From Gracilaria vermiculophylla (taxonomy: Eukaryota > Rhodophyta > Florideophyceae > Gracilariales > Gracilariaceae): a stretch of 61,585 bases of DNA. Under the pieces are notes generated by a model that was not told the origin of the DNA, did not search any database, and saw only the letters and a list, made by a program, of their open reading frames with translations. The position numbers and the translations under genes were made by a program. Below, piece by piece: positions 42,906 through 54,390 of the stretch. The stretch is from the NCBI GenBank assembly GCA_019155205.2, contig JAHNZQ020003147.1:1866241-1927825 (forward strand), written 5' to 3'. Each line of letters begins with the position of its first letter. The stretch's first letter is position 1.

Positions 42906-44500
42906 GTGTCTCAGAATTTTATGACACGATGCCACCTACTGTGGTGGCAGAAAGACATGCCCCTTTTAACCAACGAACATGCAGCACATATGCTGCTGCA
43001 TACCAGAATTAGTACTGTAATGCGCGCACAGAATGCGAAGTTCAGCACGCTGATGTCTATCACAAAATACGACGCAGATGCCAAAATGCGCAATACTGAA
43101 CAATACCGTGCGGAGCACAAGCGTCACTCGCGCCCTTTGCAGCATCTTCCATCTGTAGCTTCCACGGTGTCCTGTGCTCCAACGGTTCAATCTTTCATCG
43201 AATGCGGCCATTCACAATGAGTACGAACATGTCAGATCAAAGCACGTTTGGGTCGCGATAAGTTTTCGTGCATTCGATTTGATAATGGGTCTAGGTGGGA
43301 GGTGTATTGGCATGAACGCCTATATGCATTGTGATCTTGAAGCGAGAAACTTGGAATGTCACGTTATGCTCGCAAACAGGCCACGGCGAGGGATAGGGCA
43401 GTGTCTTTGGCTAGTTCGAATGGAAGCAAAGAATTCCCCCAATAAATCTGGTGCGTTCGTGCCATCTTCAGCTTCGCAGTGAATAGTCTTATAGGCCTCT
43501 CTTTAACCTTTGCCGATTGTGATAACAACAGCCACTTAATTTTGGAATTACGAAAAGAAGACTTTCTGCGTCGACCAGAGACCAGTACACTGGAAAAAGA
43601 AGACAACACGGGGCTTGGTCTTTGAATTTGATTGTTTGGGCCTCTGAGAAATAACAAAATATTTGTATTACAAAGCCGACGAAGTCGTGGAGATGAATTA
43701 GATGTCTGCTACGTATTTGAAGTTCACAAGTCTTTCCCGCTTTCATGCTTAAAAAAAGAAAGAAGTTTCATAATCAATGATGGCAGCAGTGCAGAACACC
43801 ATATCTTTTCACGTTTCCTGAATAATGAGAGTAGGTCGGCCAGAATGGATCTGACGAGAGATGGTTGGGATAGTCGTCCTCAAATCGAATATTTTAAGAC
43901 ATGAAGAAGTGACGAAGAACTTGCGTTCATGATCTAACGAAACTCAATCAGCATGAACCAAAGTAGCATAAGCCTGATGTCTAAATGGCAGAAAGAGAAA
44001 AGGAATTTCCTTCATCCCTGCTTGCAGGGAACGGCGAGATATGTTTGTTCACAACTACCAAGCCAGAGCACGAAACAGGTTTCGCTTCTCTTGAATTCCA
44101 AGATTTTGCGTGACCATCTGAAATCGCAGATTCTGGGACAGGGTGTGAGTCGCACAAATGCCAATACCAAAACATTTTCCTACCCATTTGCGTCTGTAAC
44201 TTCGCTGCTGGCCTTTCTGGCTCATTTACTATCACTCTCTTAAGAATCTGCAATTCCCACAATACTCCGATGCGTATCTTTGCCTGTCTGGCCGGTTCAT
44301 TCGACCATCGATTTATTGATCCAGTGAATTCATGTTCGTGTTGGATTCGGATGACTGCTCCTGGGAGACGACGAGTCTCAACTGATAGAATACCTCGTTA
44401 CCGATTTTGATGCAACATAACAGAGAGCGCAGAAGTTAGTTTTGAGTCAGATCTAATGAGATCTGTTGCAGCAACTGTGGAATATAATAACCGCGATTTG
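42906..44500 (+). pseudogene. Possible decayed or intron-containing gene, unknown
   Basis: One plus-strand frame (positions 0 mod 3) carries several open pieces in sequence: 42906-43220, about 43490-43620, 43632-43904 and 43953-44243, separated by single stops. The peptides are of balanced composition (for example DELDVCYVFEVHKSF and IINDGSSAEHHIFSRFLNNE). I recognise no family. It could be a decayed gene, an intron-split gene or chance. Confidence 0.2.
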
Positions 44501-44897
44501 GATACGATTGAATTGTATGAAGAAGGAGAGGAATGTTTTTGTATCTCTTCAGTAATACGGTGACATCATGGAGAGCTGTCGATCGTAAAAGCGTGCATGT
44601 TGTACGATGAAGAACGATGACATTCTGCTTGACGCAACGAACATGGAAAGCTTGTTTTCATACAGCTCCAAACAAAAGGCCAATATGGTTATGATATTTA
44701 GGTGTACACAAGCGAAGAGATATGTCTACCAGACAAAAGTCTTTTTTAAAGTGTTTAGTTCGTGATGAGTAGTCTCAACACCCGATAAGTACAATAGTCG
44801 AACATATCGACGTCATAGAACTAAATAGAGTTCACTTCCTCCTCGAAACGCAAGTGAAGCTGACGAGCGCAACCCACGGTGTGCCGCACCTGTCGCA

Positions 44898-46136
44898 CTA
44901 CTGCACGGGATTTTGACCCTTCTGGGGTGACATCCTCGCCTGGTCCCCAGAATGTACTAATACAGTGGCCTGACTACTTTTCGCAGCTTCTGAGACCGAG
45001 GAACGCGGATGTAAATGAGACAAGGGCGCGGGTTCTAAATGGCTTCGATGCTGTACTTGTGCGTGTTGTTCCAACTGTGGCGTTGCCTCCGAGCGCGGGA
45101 TAGAGATTCCCGGAGACGACGAAGAGCCAGGAAAATGAAGGCCAAGAGTAGACTGATGGTGCTGCTGATGATGGGCGCCTCGAAGATGAGGAAGAGAATG
45201 CGACGGGTGGGATTGCGTTCGATGCATTGCATGCGAAAAATGCGACGACGACGGGGGGGAGGCGCCCGCGGCAGCGTGCGGAAACGGCTGCGCAGAGGAA
45301 GAAAAAGAGTTCCAAGAAGAAGCATGCCGAATGATGGGTGCGCGAGGCACTTCGGATGCAGGAGTGAAAGCTCTTGTAGCAGTAGACGCTGCCGCTGCTT
45401 CGCGAAGAGAGGAGTGAGGAACGACGGACTCAAAATTGAATGCGGGACTGCGGAGGAACGTGTTGGACGGCAGCATGTGCGCATGCGGCTTGGCGGCGTG
45501 GGCGGTGGTTGACATGACGGCGGGCGAGGCGGGTGGGGCATGGTGCAAGTGAGGGTGGGGTGGGGGAAGGTTTGGATTGTGGTGCGGTTGCTGGTGTAAA
45601 AGGCTGGGCTGCAATTCGGTGAGCATGGCGGTGAGACGAGAACACTCAGACTCGGCGGCCTGCAGCTTGAATTGGAGAGAGTGGATGGTTCTCTTGGCGG
45701 CCTTGACGAAGGCGACAGCGTCCTGCAGAATGGAAACTTTATCGGTCTTGCCGCTGTTCGGATCGGAGACGCACTGGCGCAGCTCGGCAATCTGCTCGGC
45801 CATTCGCATGCGGCGCCGCTGCTCGACTTCGCGGTGGAGTTTCTTAGGCTTTGACACGGCGGCCTCGGAGCTGACGGGGATGGGGGGGGAGCGGTGGGAG
45901 GATCGGCTGGCGGGATTGGACACGAGGGGGAAGGGTGTGGGAGGGGTTGAAGGCGACGGGCGCGAAGGCAAGGGCGGGTCGGGGCGGGCAAGCGGGAGCT
46001 GCTGTGGCTGTGACGGGGGCTGGGAGCGGGGCGGCCGGGAGTCAAAGAACGTGAGAGGTGCGTACGGAGGTTCCGACGCGGGTGAGGGGCGCGAAGAGGG
46101 CGCGCCCAGTGGCGGGAGACGACTTGACTTGTCCAT
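44898..46136 (-). CDS. bHLH transcription factor
   Basis: An intronless frame of 412 residues in a GC-rich block. Residues 98-152 form a basic helix-loop-helix: KKLHREVEQRRRMRMAEQIA has His101, Glu105 and Arg109, the H-E-R pattern of E-box binders. The loop is SDPNSGKTDK and the second helix VSILQDAVAFVKAAKRTIHSL, running into a Leu-rich continuation (LQFKLQAAESECSRLTAML) like a short zipper. The first 95 residues are Pro/Ser-rich and the last 240 His/Pro/Ser/Ala-rich, probably disordered. It would bind DNA as a dimer in the nucleus. The start is the first ATG of the frame; longer frames overlapping it on the same strand are compositional. Confidence 0.85.
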   Translation of the reverse strand: MDKSSRLPPLGAPSSRPSPASEPPYAPLTFFDSRPPRSQPPSQPQQLPLARPDPPLPSRPSPSTPPTPFPLVSNPASRSSHRSPPIPVSSEAAVSKPKKLHREVEQRRRMRMAEQIAELRQCVSDPNSGKTDKVSILQDAVAFVKAAKRTIHSLQFKLQAAESECSRLTAMLTELQPSLLHQQPHHNPNLPPPHPHLHHAPPASPAVMSTTAHAAKPHAHMLPSNTFLRSPAFNFESVVPHSSLREAAAASTATRAFTPASEVPRAPIIRHASSWNSFSSSAQPFPHAAAGASPPSSSHFSHAMHRTQSHPSHSLPHLRGAHHQQHHQSTLGLHFPGSSSSPGISIPRSEATPQLEQHAQVQHRSHLEPAPLSHLHPRSSVSEAAKSSQATVLVHSGDQARMSPQKGQNPVQ

Positions 46137-47240
46137 TCAAGACGCACGCATGGAGAAGTGGCAGGAGGGCGACGACGGCATTGTCGACGGGAGAGCGGGC
46201 GCCGACGAACGAGCGATGACGGGCTGGCATGGCCTGCGCGGCGGCGGCTCGGGAGGGGAGTGCAGTACGGAGGATGCGGTGGTGGGGGAACGGCTGAGGG
46301 CTGGAGGGGTGGGCTGAGAGGGAGGATGGGTCGGGGTGGGGGGGGAGGGGGGGGAAGAGGGTAGCGCGCAGGTGTACCCTGAGGAGCGAGTGTGGATGGG
46401 TGATACAGGCGGATTGGAAGGGGTAGGGGTGCACAGTAGACGGACACGTGCCGCGCACACGTGCGTGAAGCTGCGTGACGGGGGGGTGCGTACGGGGCGT
46501 GGAGGAGGGTCACCACTAGTGCCCGGTGCTGGCAGCAGATAGGGCGGCGTGGAGCCAGGCGGATATGCAGCGGGGGCGAAGGTAGTAATGGGCTCGGGGC
46601 GGAGCAGGAAGGGGGCGAGGCGGGTATGCAGCGGGAGCGAAGGTAGCTGTGGGCTCGGGGCGGAGCAAGAAGGGGGTGAGGTGGCGAGGGGACTGGGCGC
46701 GGACGGCGCGACGGCTGCAGACTGCGCGACGGCTACAGGCAACGCGCGCGCACGTGGTGGCGCAGCACAAGCGAGGGCGCTCACGTGCGAGCGGGTGCGG
46801 AACGCAATGAACGGCGCGGCTGGCGGCACGGCGGCGGCGCGGGTGCGGAGCCGCCACGGCGGTGTCCGCCGGCTGATGCGCCGCGCAGCGCTTGCTCTCG
46901 TCTGCATCGGTGCGCGCGGTGTCGGTGCCGTGGGCGGCGGATTGCGCGAGGGTCGCAGCGCCGCGGTGCGGCGCGGCGGCGCGGGCGGTGGCGGCCGTTC
47001 GCGTCGCCAAGCGACGCACGCCGAGACGCGCGCAACCGCAGCGCGGCGGGCTGGTGGCGCGCGAGGCACGCGCACCCCGCCGCCCACGCGCGCACGCCTC
47101 GGCTCTCGCAAGCGCACGCCGGCAGCGCGCGCTGCGCGCGGAGCTTTGCGTGAGACGGTGCGCCAAATACACACCGCAGCGCGTTAGTGTCGGGCGCCGC
47201 GCCAGTCACCACCACCCATTCGCCGTTCCGATTGCGCCAC
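46137..47240. other. GC-rich region upstream of the bHLH gene
   Basis: Long open frames exist in nearly every frame because stops are rare at this composition. Their peptides are Arg/Ala/Pro/Gly strings without motifs. It contains the probable promoter of the bHLH gene, in which I could not identify a specific site. CACGTG occurs near 46758 and 47636. Confidence 0.4.
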
Positions 47241-47350
47241 GCCGCCGCCGCCGAAGACCGCCGCCGAAGACCGCCGCCGAAGCCGCCGCCGAAGACCGCC
47301 GCCGAAGCCGCCGCCGAAGACCGCCGCCGAAGCCGCCGCCGAAGACCGCC

Positions 47351-47444
<94 letters not shown>

Positions 47445-47462
47445 CCGCCTCCGAAGCCGCCG
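47241..47462. repeat. Tandem repeat of GCCGCCGAA-type units
   Basis: About 220 bases of 9-base units GCCGCCGAA alternating with longer GACCGCCGCCGAA units, the later part being pure 9-mers. In frame it would encode PPK or AAE repeats on one strand and FGGG repeats on the other. No protein can be chosen. Confidence 0.85.
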
Positions 47463-50400
47463 ACGCCGCGTCGACTGCCCCCCACGGCTTCTCGTATGTA
47501 GCGTCGCGCACGTGGCGCCCACGCGACGCGGTCCTCGAGACGCCTGCGCGGCGGCACCCGTGCCCGCCGATGTGGCGCCCTCCGCGAGTGACAAGTAAGC
47601 TGCGCTAGGCACCGCAGCATAGCGCTACCGACACCACGTGCCCTCCACGTGTACCAATCCCTGCCCGCCACGCTTCGGCCCGGCCCCTTCGCGCTACAGC
47701 TACAACCGCGCCGCTCTATCACAAAGAACGCCAGCAACCATGCACCCTACCGCTTTCGTGCCCACGTCAGCATCACCCTTCTTGTCCGTTCACGCCACAT
47801 GCACAACAGCCCGCCTGCCTTCCGCTCTTGCCCCGGTCCATTTTCTTCTCTTTCATCGTATCTAAAATCCCAGCCCCGCTTCACGCTGAACCCCTATACG
47901 GAACAAGTACGACGGTACACACAGTACTTTGGCCTTTCCTACTTCAATCGTATCTCCCACCCCGCCGCAGTCATCGCTCAACTCAGAAAAAAGCAAACAG
48001 TGAAATTACGCAAACAACGATTTTCAGCTATGCGATGTGTAAGCTAATTTTACTCACATCTTTACGAAATTCGAACAGCGTAAACTCTCTAGTATCGACA
48101 CATTTTACTTATTTTATTTAACGACATTTTCTTCAACATACTGTGCGTCATTGCCCGAGAAATGTCAATAAATAAAGAACCGAATTCGCAGTTTAAAGAA
48201 TAATTTGCTTTACAATCATATTACAAAAAATGCTCAGTATTAATAATAAATGGTACATATCATTCAACATAATTAACAAGCGTATTAGCGTCTTTTTATG
48301 ACTTTATAAATCCAGAAATAGGAAACGCTCAACCTGATGTAGTGCAATAGCCTATTCAAAAGTGCAGACAAATCGTTTCCAATTTTCTCCATGCCGCCAA
48401 AACTCATAATGCGCCTTCAAAGAAAAAAACAACATCTGTGTGTGAATACACTCAGTTTAATCAATCAAGCTACTTTTTAAATTATTACTAATCATACATA
48501 ATAAACGTTTTGGCTCTATATGTGGCTGCAGCAAGGCTATGAAGCATCTGCAAACGTAAAGTAGTTTAAACAAATGTTTCAGTCCGCTGAAAGCCTTTCA
48601 AAGCAAAACAGGAAATAAGAAAAAAATCTACTAGCACGAGATTTTTGGTGCAACGATTATTAAAAAGCAGCAAAAACACTTCACCAGTCGTGTATATATG
48701 TTGCAAAAAAAAAGTGCCAGGAGACATTGTATTTATTTGAGGCTTTTTAAAGCATAAAATAAACGCGTTAACCTAAAGAAATATTTAGGTCTCAATTGTT
48801 TTTGTTTTCGTTTTAAACCTGATATTATTATTTTCAGGGGAACATATTTTAATAGTTGATAATTCATGCTCACCACAAACTTTGTGCAAGAATTGAATTT
48901 CATCATGAAACATATTTTAAGTAAAAAAACATTTTTGGACTTTTAAAGTATTCACAGCTTAAGAATTGAAAAATAATAGACCACTAATAGCTTAAATATG
49001 AGAAGGTGTTTTTTAATACTTAAAATAATATCAGAACTCGAGAAACTATCTTGCAGTTTTACTCATAGAAAACGTCTTCGGAAGAAAATAATAATGAGCT
49101 TTTGAGGTTAGCGGACTTGTTTCAATGAAAAGCATTAAGGTATATAAATGTTTATATGTTTGCGGGCCATTATGTAGTATGGTTGAGCTTTAAAATACAA
49201 ATATCTTTAATTTTGGAGTCCGCACCAAAGCAAATTAGGATAGCATGGTGTCTGCGCGTAATGTTCTTAATAGTTTTGCTTCAATCTTCACTACTCGTAC
49301 ATGGAAAGTTAATCGGGAAATTGAAAAGATTGTTAACCATTTGTTTTCGATAAATATGCATGATCGGATAAGAATGTTTGCAATTTTGTGGTGACTCACC
49401 AGTCGTTTTAAGTTGTAGTTATACTGGTGCTTTTTTATTATACCAACTATGTTAAGGTAGTTTCCAGTGATGTAACGATGACCGGGTGTCTGCATTTTTC
49501 GCATCTTGTCTGTTTGTTGAGAGCAGAAAAGGCGGACGAGCTCAGATACAGACTCCTGCCAGCCTCTTTAATTTTACGACGTCTCTGCCAGCCCTTATAT
49601 TGGGCTCCTGGGCTAGTAATGATACCTAAAAGCGCATCAGCGTACGCACAGAACTATGTGGATGTGCCTTTGATTGCGTGTACGCGCACAAGCGTGCGCT
49701 GGTTCGTAGCTCTTTGATTTACGTACTAAGCTGTCGAAGTTTTCCAAAAAAGGAATACAATTTGAATTCTTTGGAGTTCAATGCAAGCTTTGAATCGTAC
49801 TGAGCTGTAGGGCGCATCATAATATTGCTCCATCATTAAAATTTTGTTGGCTATATATTACTTTTTTTTTTTTCTCATGTTATGTGTGGTATCCTCAGGT
49901 CTCCTTTCAAGGTGAGAGCGCACAACATCCGATAGGAATTTTTAGTGACCCCAAAGGCGCGAGTTTCTAAAGATGGTCTCCGGTAATCAATGCTCAGTGG
50001 CAGTGTCTTCTCAAAGAGCAACTTATGCATTTGTTTTTAAACTGAGAGGAAGAAATCATTGATATATGATTACTTATGGTCCAATTTAATGAAAAATATA
50101 AATATTTATAAGTGTTATTTTTAACTCAGCGCGTTGACTGTTATAGAAAGAAGTAAAGTACATTTGGCAGCAAATCGACTCAGTAATTCTCGCGAAAGAT
50201 TTGTATCCATTCGGGGCGCAAAATAAAGCTCGCTCTCGTCTTATTTCCCATTGTCTTTTCATATTTCGATTCAACCAAGTGTTGCTCAACTGCGACATCC
50301 GCGCCATCGTGCTTCCACGCTTTGCCATCTCCGAGCTTACCTAACCTAAGATTCGTCGTTTTCCTCCGTAGCGGTGCACGCTGCGCCGCCGCTCACCCAA

Positions 50401-50466
50401 CCCCTCTGAGAACGGTACATGCTCCGTGCACAGCTTCAAACATCCGCCAACGTCTCCGTGCACCTT
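47463..50466. other. GC-rich to AT-rich transition, no gene recognised
   Basis: GC-rich to about 47900, then AT-rich. No supported gene, RNA gene or element end. Confidence 0.45.
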
Positions 50467-51020
50467 TGTAATACAGTGGATTCTAGGGTGATATTGTCCT
50501 GTGGTTGGGTATTACTGAGGACTGCTCGTATTTTATTAACTGAGCCATGAGGTGCACTATTCGGCCCGCGTGTGCTACAGTACTCCTGAGGAATTGTAGA
50601 ATTTTGATTTATTTTCGTTGATTATTGTAGGCAATTGAACTAGCGTGCAGTAGTGAGACCTGCCCGTGGAGGCTGCCGGCTTTGTACATGATCTGTCGGT
50701 TAGTTACTACCTCCGAGGGAAGTAGACAAAGATCCCTCGAGTCATCTTCCAGTTTTTCCGTTTGGTGACTCTTGTCGAACGCCTTCAGATTTCATAGCCG
50801 CCGATCCCAAGGTTGCCTCATAGTAGAGCCTGTGGGAGCATTTTTCGCCCTGTGAACCCCCTTCTCAGCTTGATGCTCGTGGATTACCTTCCAGAATTCC
50901 CCCGGCTCGTGACCGTGATCACCGGAGACCACCTTGAGGAACTCGCGCCTTTGGAGTCACCAAAAACTCCTAACGGAAGTTGTTCGCTATCACCTCGAAA
51001 GGAGGACTGAAGATACCACA
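50467..51020 (+). repeat. 5' LTR of A2, 554 bp
   Basis: TGTAATACAGTGG to AAGATACCACA, colinear with the family but one of its more divergent members. It is the only 5' LTR in the window still joined to its leader. Confidence 0.88.
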
Positions 51021-51036
51021 ACTGGTCTCCCAACTG
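51021..51036 (+). other. Candidate primer-binding site of family A
   Basis: The sequence directly after the LTR is ACTGGTCTCCCAACTGAG. Starting at TGG (51023) it could pair with a tRNA 3' end. Alternatively TCTCCCAACTGAG is the exact complement of CTCAGTTGGGAGA, the common D-arm sequence of many tRNAs. Only this copy keeps the site. Confidence 0.45.
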
Positions 51037-52317
51037 AGAAAGTCCCGTTTTGTAAAGAAATCGAAAGAGTCTGGACAAAACAGTATTTCTAGTTTGCACC
51101 GAATAGAACCCAGTAGTGGAATTCTTCTTTTATAAGGTTATTCGGAAGTGGAAGCAAATCACCCCCGACCTAATACTATATGGAACCCTCGGAACCTCCA
51201 ATGGGAAACTCCTTACGGGACTCTCAAGCAACCGGCTCTATTCGTGGGCGCAGCACGCGCAGCGCTCCACAGGAGATGGCCATTGGACTGAAGGACTCTG
51301 AAAGTCTCCTTATGAATCCTGGCTCCTCGGTGGAGCGTTTCAGGAATTGCTTCAGTACAGTGGACGATGGCGAGCGGAACACCCCGCGACACCTCTGGAA
51401 AATGCAGACGTGGAAGTTGAAGAACTGCACAAGGCATAGTAGCCACCACCTCAGAAACTGCAGGGACAGGAACATCTGGAGGCTAACTTTATCTTGGATT
51501 CCCTGGCCCGGCGCCTTACGGATTGGATCTCACATGAGCTTGTCCAAAGAATTTTTGCACGTGTATTGAGGCACAATTTGGTGCGCGCCGACACGCCCTT
51601 GTAAAAAAAATCGCAACATAGAGTGTTCACCGTGCTGTGGATGCCTTGTTGGATTCAGACCCTTTCCTAGAGGTGATCTCAGATGTTTTCCGTGGGAAGG
51701 TTCGTTCCCAAACCGCGTTGCTGCTACCCACAGCGGCGTTAAAAACCCATTCTTCCGTGCAGGAGAGGTTCCATCCATTATTACCTAAGGTGATCCCGGG
51801 GTGGGAAGGATAGGATACTGCTACCCCCTCCGCCGGAGGAGGAAAGGATAATGCGGTAGGGAAACGAGAAGACCTCAGGAATATTGCTATGAATCTTCTG
51901 GACCTGTCGCCTTACGGAGAATGACAGGATACCGGTCACCAACTATTTCCCCCAAGGAAAGAAGGACAAGATACTTCTCATGTGAATTGGGAAAGCCAGG
52001 ATATCGTCAGGTACCCAAAAAACCTACAGAGAAGACGCCGAAAGAAACAGGGGGGCAGAAACAGAAAACAAGACACCGATTTGGAGAGAAGCTCAGACTC
52101 TGAATCCGTAAACAGCTCCATCTCATAAGACGGTATGACGCCCACGGAGAAGAGCAGAAGAGTCACGAAGCTCGTCTCGCTTAACGACCTTTTTGCCAAA
52201 GTGGTGGATTACAACACCTAACAGTTGTATGATCGCTCAACTGTTTACAATGCGGATGCTCACTAAACAACTTATGAAGATTTAGCGCCGGGTGGATATT
52301 CAGATGAAAAAGGACTA

Positions 52318-52342
52318 CAGGTGAACACTGTGATTAATGTGG
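52318..52342 (+). repeat. Left terminal inverted repeat of the pogo-like element
   Basis: CAGGTGAACACTGTGATTAA then TGTGG, pairing with 54366-54390. Subterminal repeats follow at about 52345-52470. Confidence 0.85.
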
Positions 52343-52486
52343 ACCACACTAATTTTGAAGCCACAAAAATCCGGGGGGACACAGTAATTAGCGTGGACCA
52401 CACGATTTCGGTGTCTACACTAATTTTGAGGTGGGTTTATTACTGTGGATCACACTAATTTACTGTCACGGAAATAGTGTGGATCA

Positions 52487-54141
52487 TTACGGGCTCATGC
52501 CCACCAATTCACCGTTGAAATTAGCGCGATACTTTGATATTATGGCCTGAAGCTCCGGAAACAACTGGCGTTCCTCCCACTGACCGTTCAAATTAAGAGC
52601 CATACCACACCTGATCATCGCCTTTCTCGCATAACTAATACAATCACTGTATCTCTGGCCACTCACAACACGCGCAGACTTCGCAGCGGGTTTCAGAAAG
52701 TGTCTCTTTCCTGGGTTTGAAAGCTTTCCAGAAGCTTTAGGTCCATCGACCCACATCCCGTTCTCCAGCATACTCATTTTGTAATCATCCCACTCATGAG
52801 GCCAATACGTCTTCAGCTTCTGAATCACAAACTATCGGCAGGTTGTACAAGATGCGTTGCGTTACATGGGCAAAATCGAACTTCTGTGTTGCTTTCCCTC
52901 AGTGATTCTTTCACAGCATCGGTAAGGTCATGCGTGTTGACATTCTCAAAGTACAGTACGCGTCTACGACCGTTTGGTAACGGTTTAAACACTCTCCTCT
53001 CCCGTACCCATTCGAGAAACACTTGTTTATCCATCCATGCCTTTGGCCCAGTTCGGTAGACAACGCCAGGAATATTATCGGGCAGAACTCGAATCGGGGA
53101 ATTCTTATCCGGGTTCTTGAAGATCATCATTGGTGTTTCTAGTGCAGCGTGCGATCCCCCTGAAATAAGAACAATCATCGTCATTCCATCATCTCCGGAA
53201 ACCACGTCTGCGTAGCGCACATGCGTGTCTCCGACCAAGGCCAAGGTTTTGTGGCTATCCATATTTATACAGAAGTGTGTTTCATCGGCATTGAAAACGT
53301 CTTCTTCTCGTAGGCGGTGAGACCGAAAATCTCGTGTGAGCTCTCCAAGGTGGTATGCAACTTCCATTTCAATCTGCCTCTGTTTCGCCGGGGACACCAT
53401 AAGTTTACCGCATTGAGCGCGATTAATAATGTGGAATTTTTCCATGAAGGTTTGCACCCAGCGATGGGTTATGCGATCTTTGATGTAGTCCCCACTTCTC
53501 GGATCGATCATATTTCTATGATACAAACCTTCTGATTTGCTAGATATGAGACCCAGTGCCAACCTTCGAAGGAGTCCAGCGTTGAATTTAACACCCGTTC
53601 TTCGCATGCGATTGAATTCTTCCAACATGCTTTCTTGTAATGCCGCTACCCATGGCGTTACTTTGCGTCCTCTCCCCTTAACAGCTTTGCAATAGTGTCG
53701 CTTGAATCCGGTTTTCGTATGTCTGACGAAGGAGAACGTTCTGGTCTTTGCCGTTTTGTTGTGTCCTTTGACCAATTCGGTTCTGCTCTTCCAGCAACGA
53801 CTTGCGCGTTGGATATTTGCCTTATAAATGCCACGAAAGAATTGTGGAAACGTCTTCACAGCACGGGATGTCACATGTTTTTCCCCTTGCGTTTCTGCGT
53901 TTGTTAATATCCACTGAGCTATAGAAGCTTTGTGGGTTTTTGTCAGAACAATTTGCGGAAGACGGCTACGTTTTTCTTGGCTCTGAGTGACATTCTGTGG
54001 CTCTCCTTCTGTACTATGTATTGGGGTTTTTTGGATTTCGGCTGTGTCATTGGAGGAATGTGGTCCTGTACGGTTTGTGTTTGGAGCTGGATGATACATG
54101 CGTGCGAAAGCACTGAGAAGGGGTAAGGCAGTCAAGGACAT
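52487..54141 (-). pseudogene. pogo/DDE-1-type transposase with one frameshift
   Basis: From ATG 54141 the frame is open for 438 codons. The N-terminal 230 residues are basic with a probable DNA-binding part. The nuclease has EEDVFNADETHFCINM (Asp286), then LYFENVNTH, where the usual Asp of the DN motif is Glu399, and THLVQPADSL (Asp436). There a TGA follows at once. Shifting one frame continues FVIQKLKTYWPHEWDDYKM to the stop at 52487, so one base is missing in a short T-run near 52830. The protein would be about 550 residues and otherwise whole. The frameshift may be real or a homopolymer error. Confidence 0.85.
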
Positions 54142-54365
54142 TTACGATGTTGTTGTGCGACACATACGGTTGTATAACTTTCGACTGGGGACGATGGTGG
54201 CCGGGAATTTTTTAATAACAGGCGGACTGTTTGCCTTGTTTGAATTTTGCCGCGTAAAGACGGTTTTGGTTGTCTTTGCCTACACTATTTACGTGAAGGT
54301 ACTGGCGCTTTGCACCTAAATTAGTGTGGCCTACACTAATTTCCGTGTCTACACTATTGGGGAAC

Positions 54366-54390
54366 CCACACTAATCACAGTGTTCACCTG
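54366..54390 (-). repeat. Right terminal inverted repeat of the pogo-like element
   Basis: On the minus strand it reads CAGGTGAACACTGTGATTAG then TGTGG, one base different from the left end. Confidence 0.85.

Larger units (their letters stand above)
52318..54390 (-). mobile_element. pogo-like DNA transposon, 2073 bp, nearly intact
   Basis: Terminal inverted repeats of 25 bases, CAGGTGAACACTGTGATT followed by A/G and TGTGG, sit at both ends, and TA flanks both sides (52316-52317, 54391-54392). Termini starting CAG with a TA target are typical of pogo/Tigger. Several ACACTAATTT subterminal repeats lie within 170 bases of each end. The single gene is on the minus strand. Excising it rejoins the Gag of A2. 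Confidence 0.88.

Noticed and set aside
45035..47737. Long ORFs overlapping or upstream of the bHLH gene
   Set aside because: They are compositional shadows: overlapping frames on both strands, low complexity, no domain.
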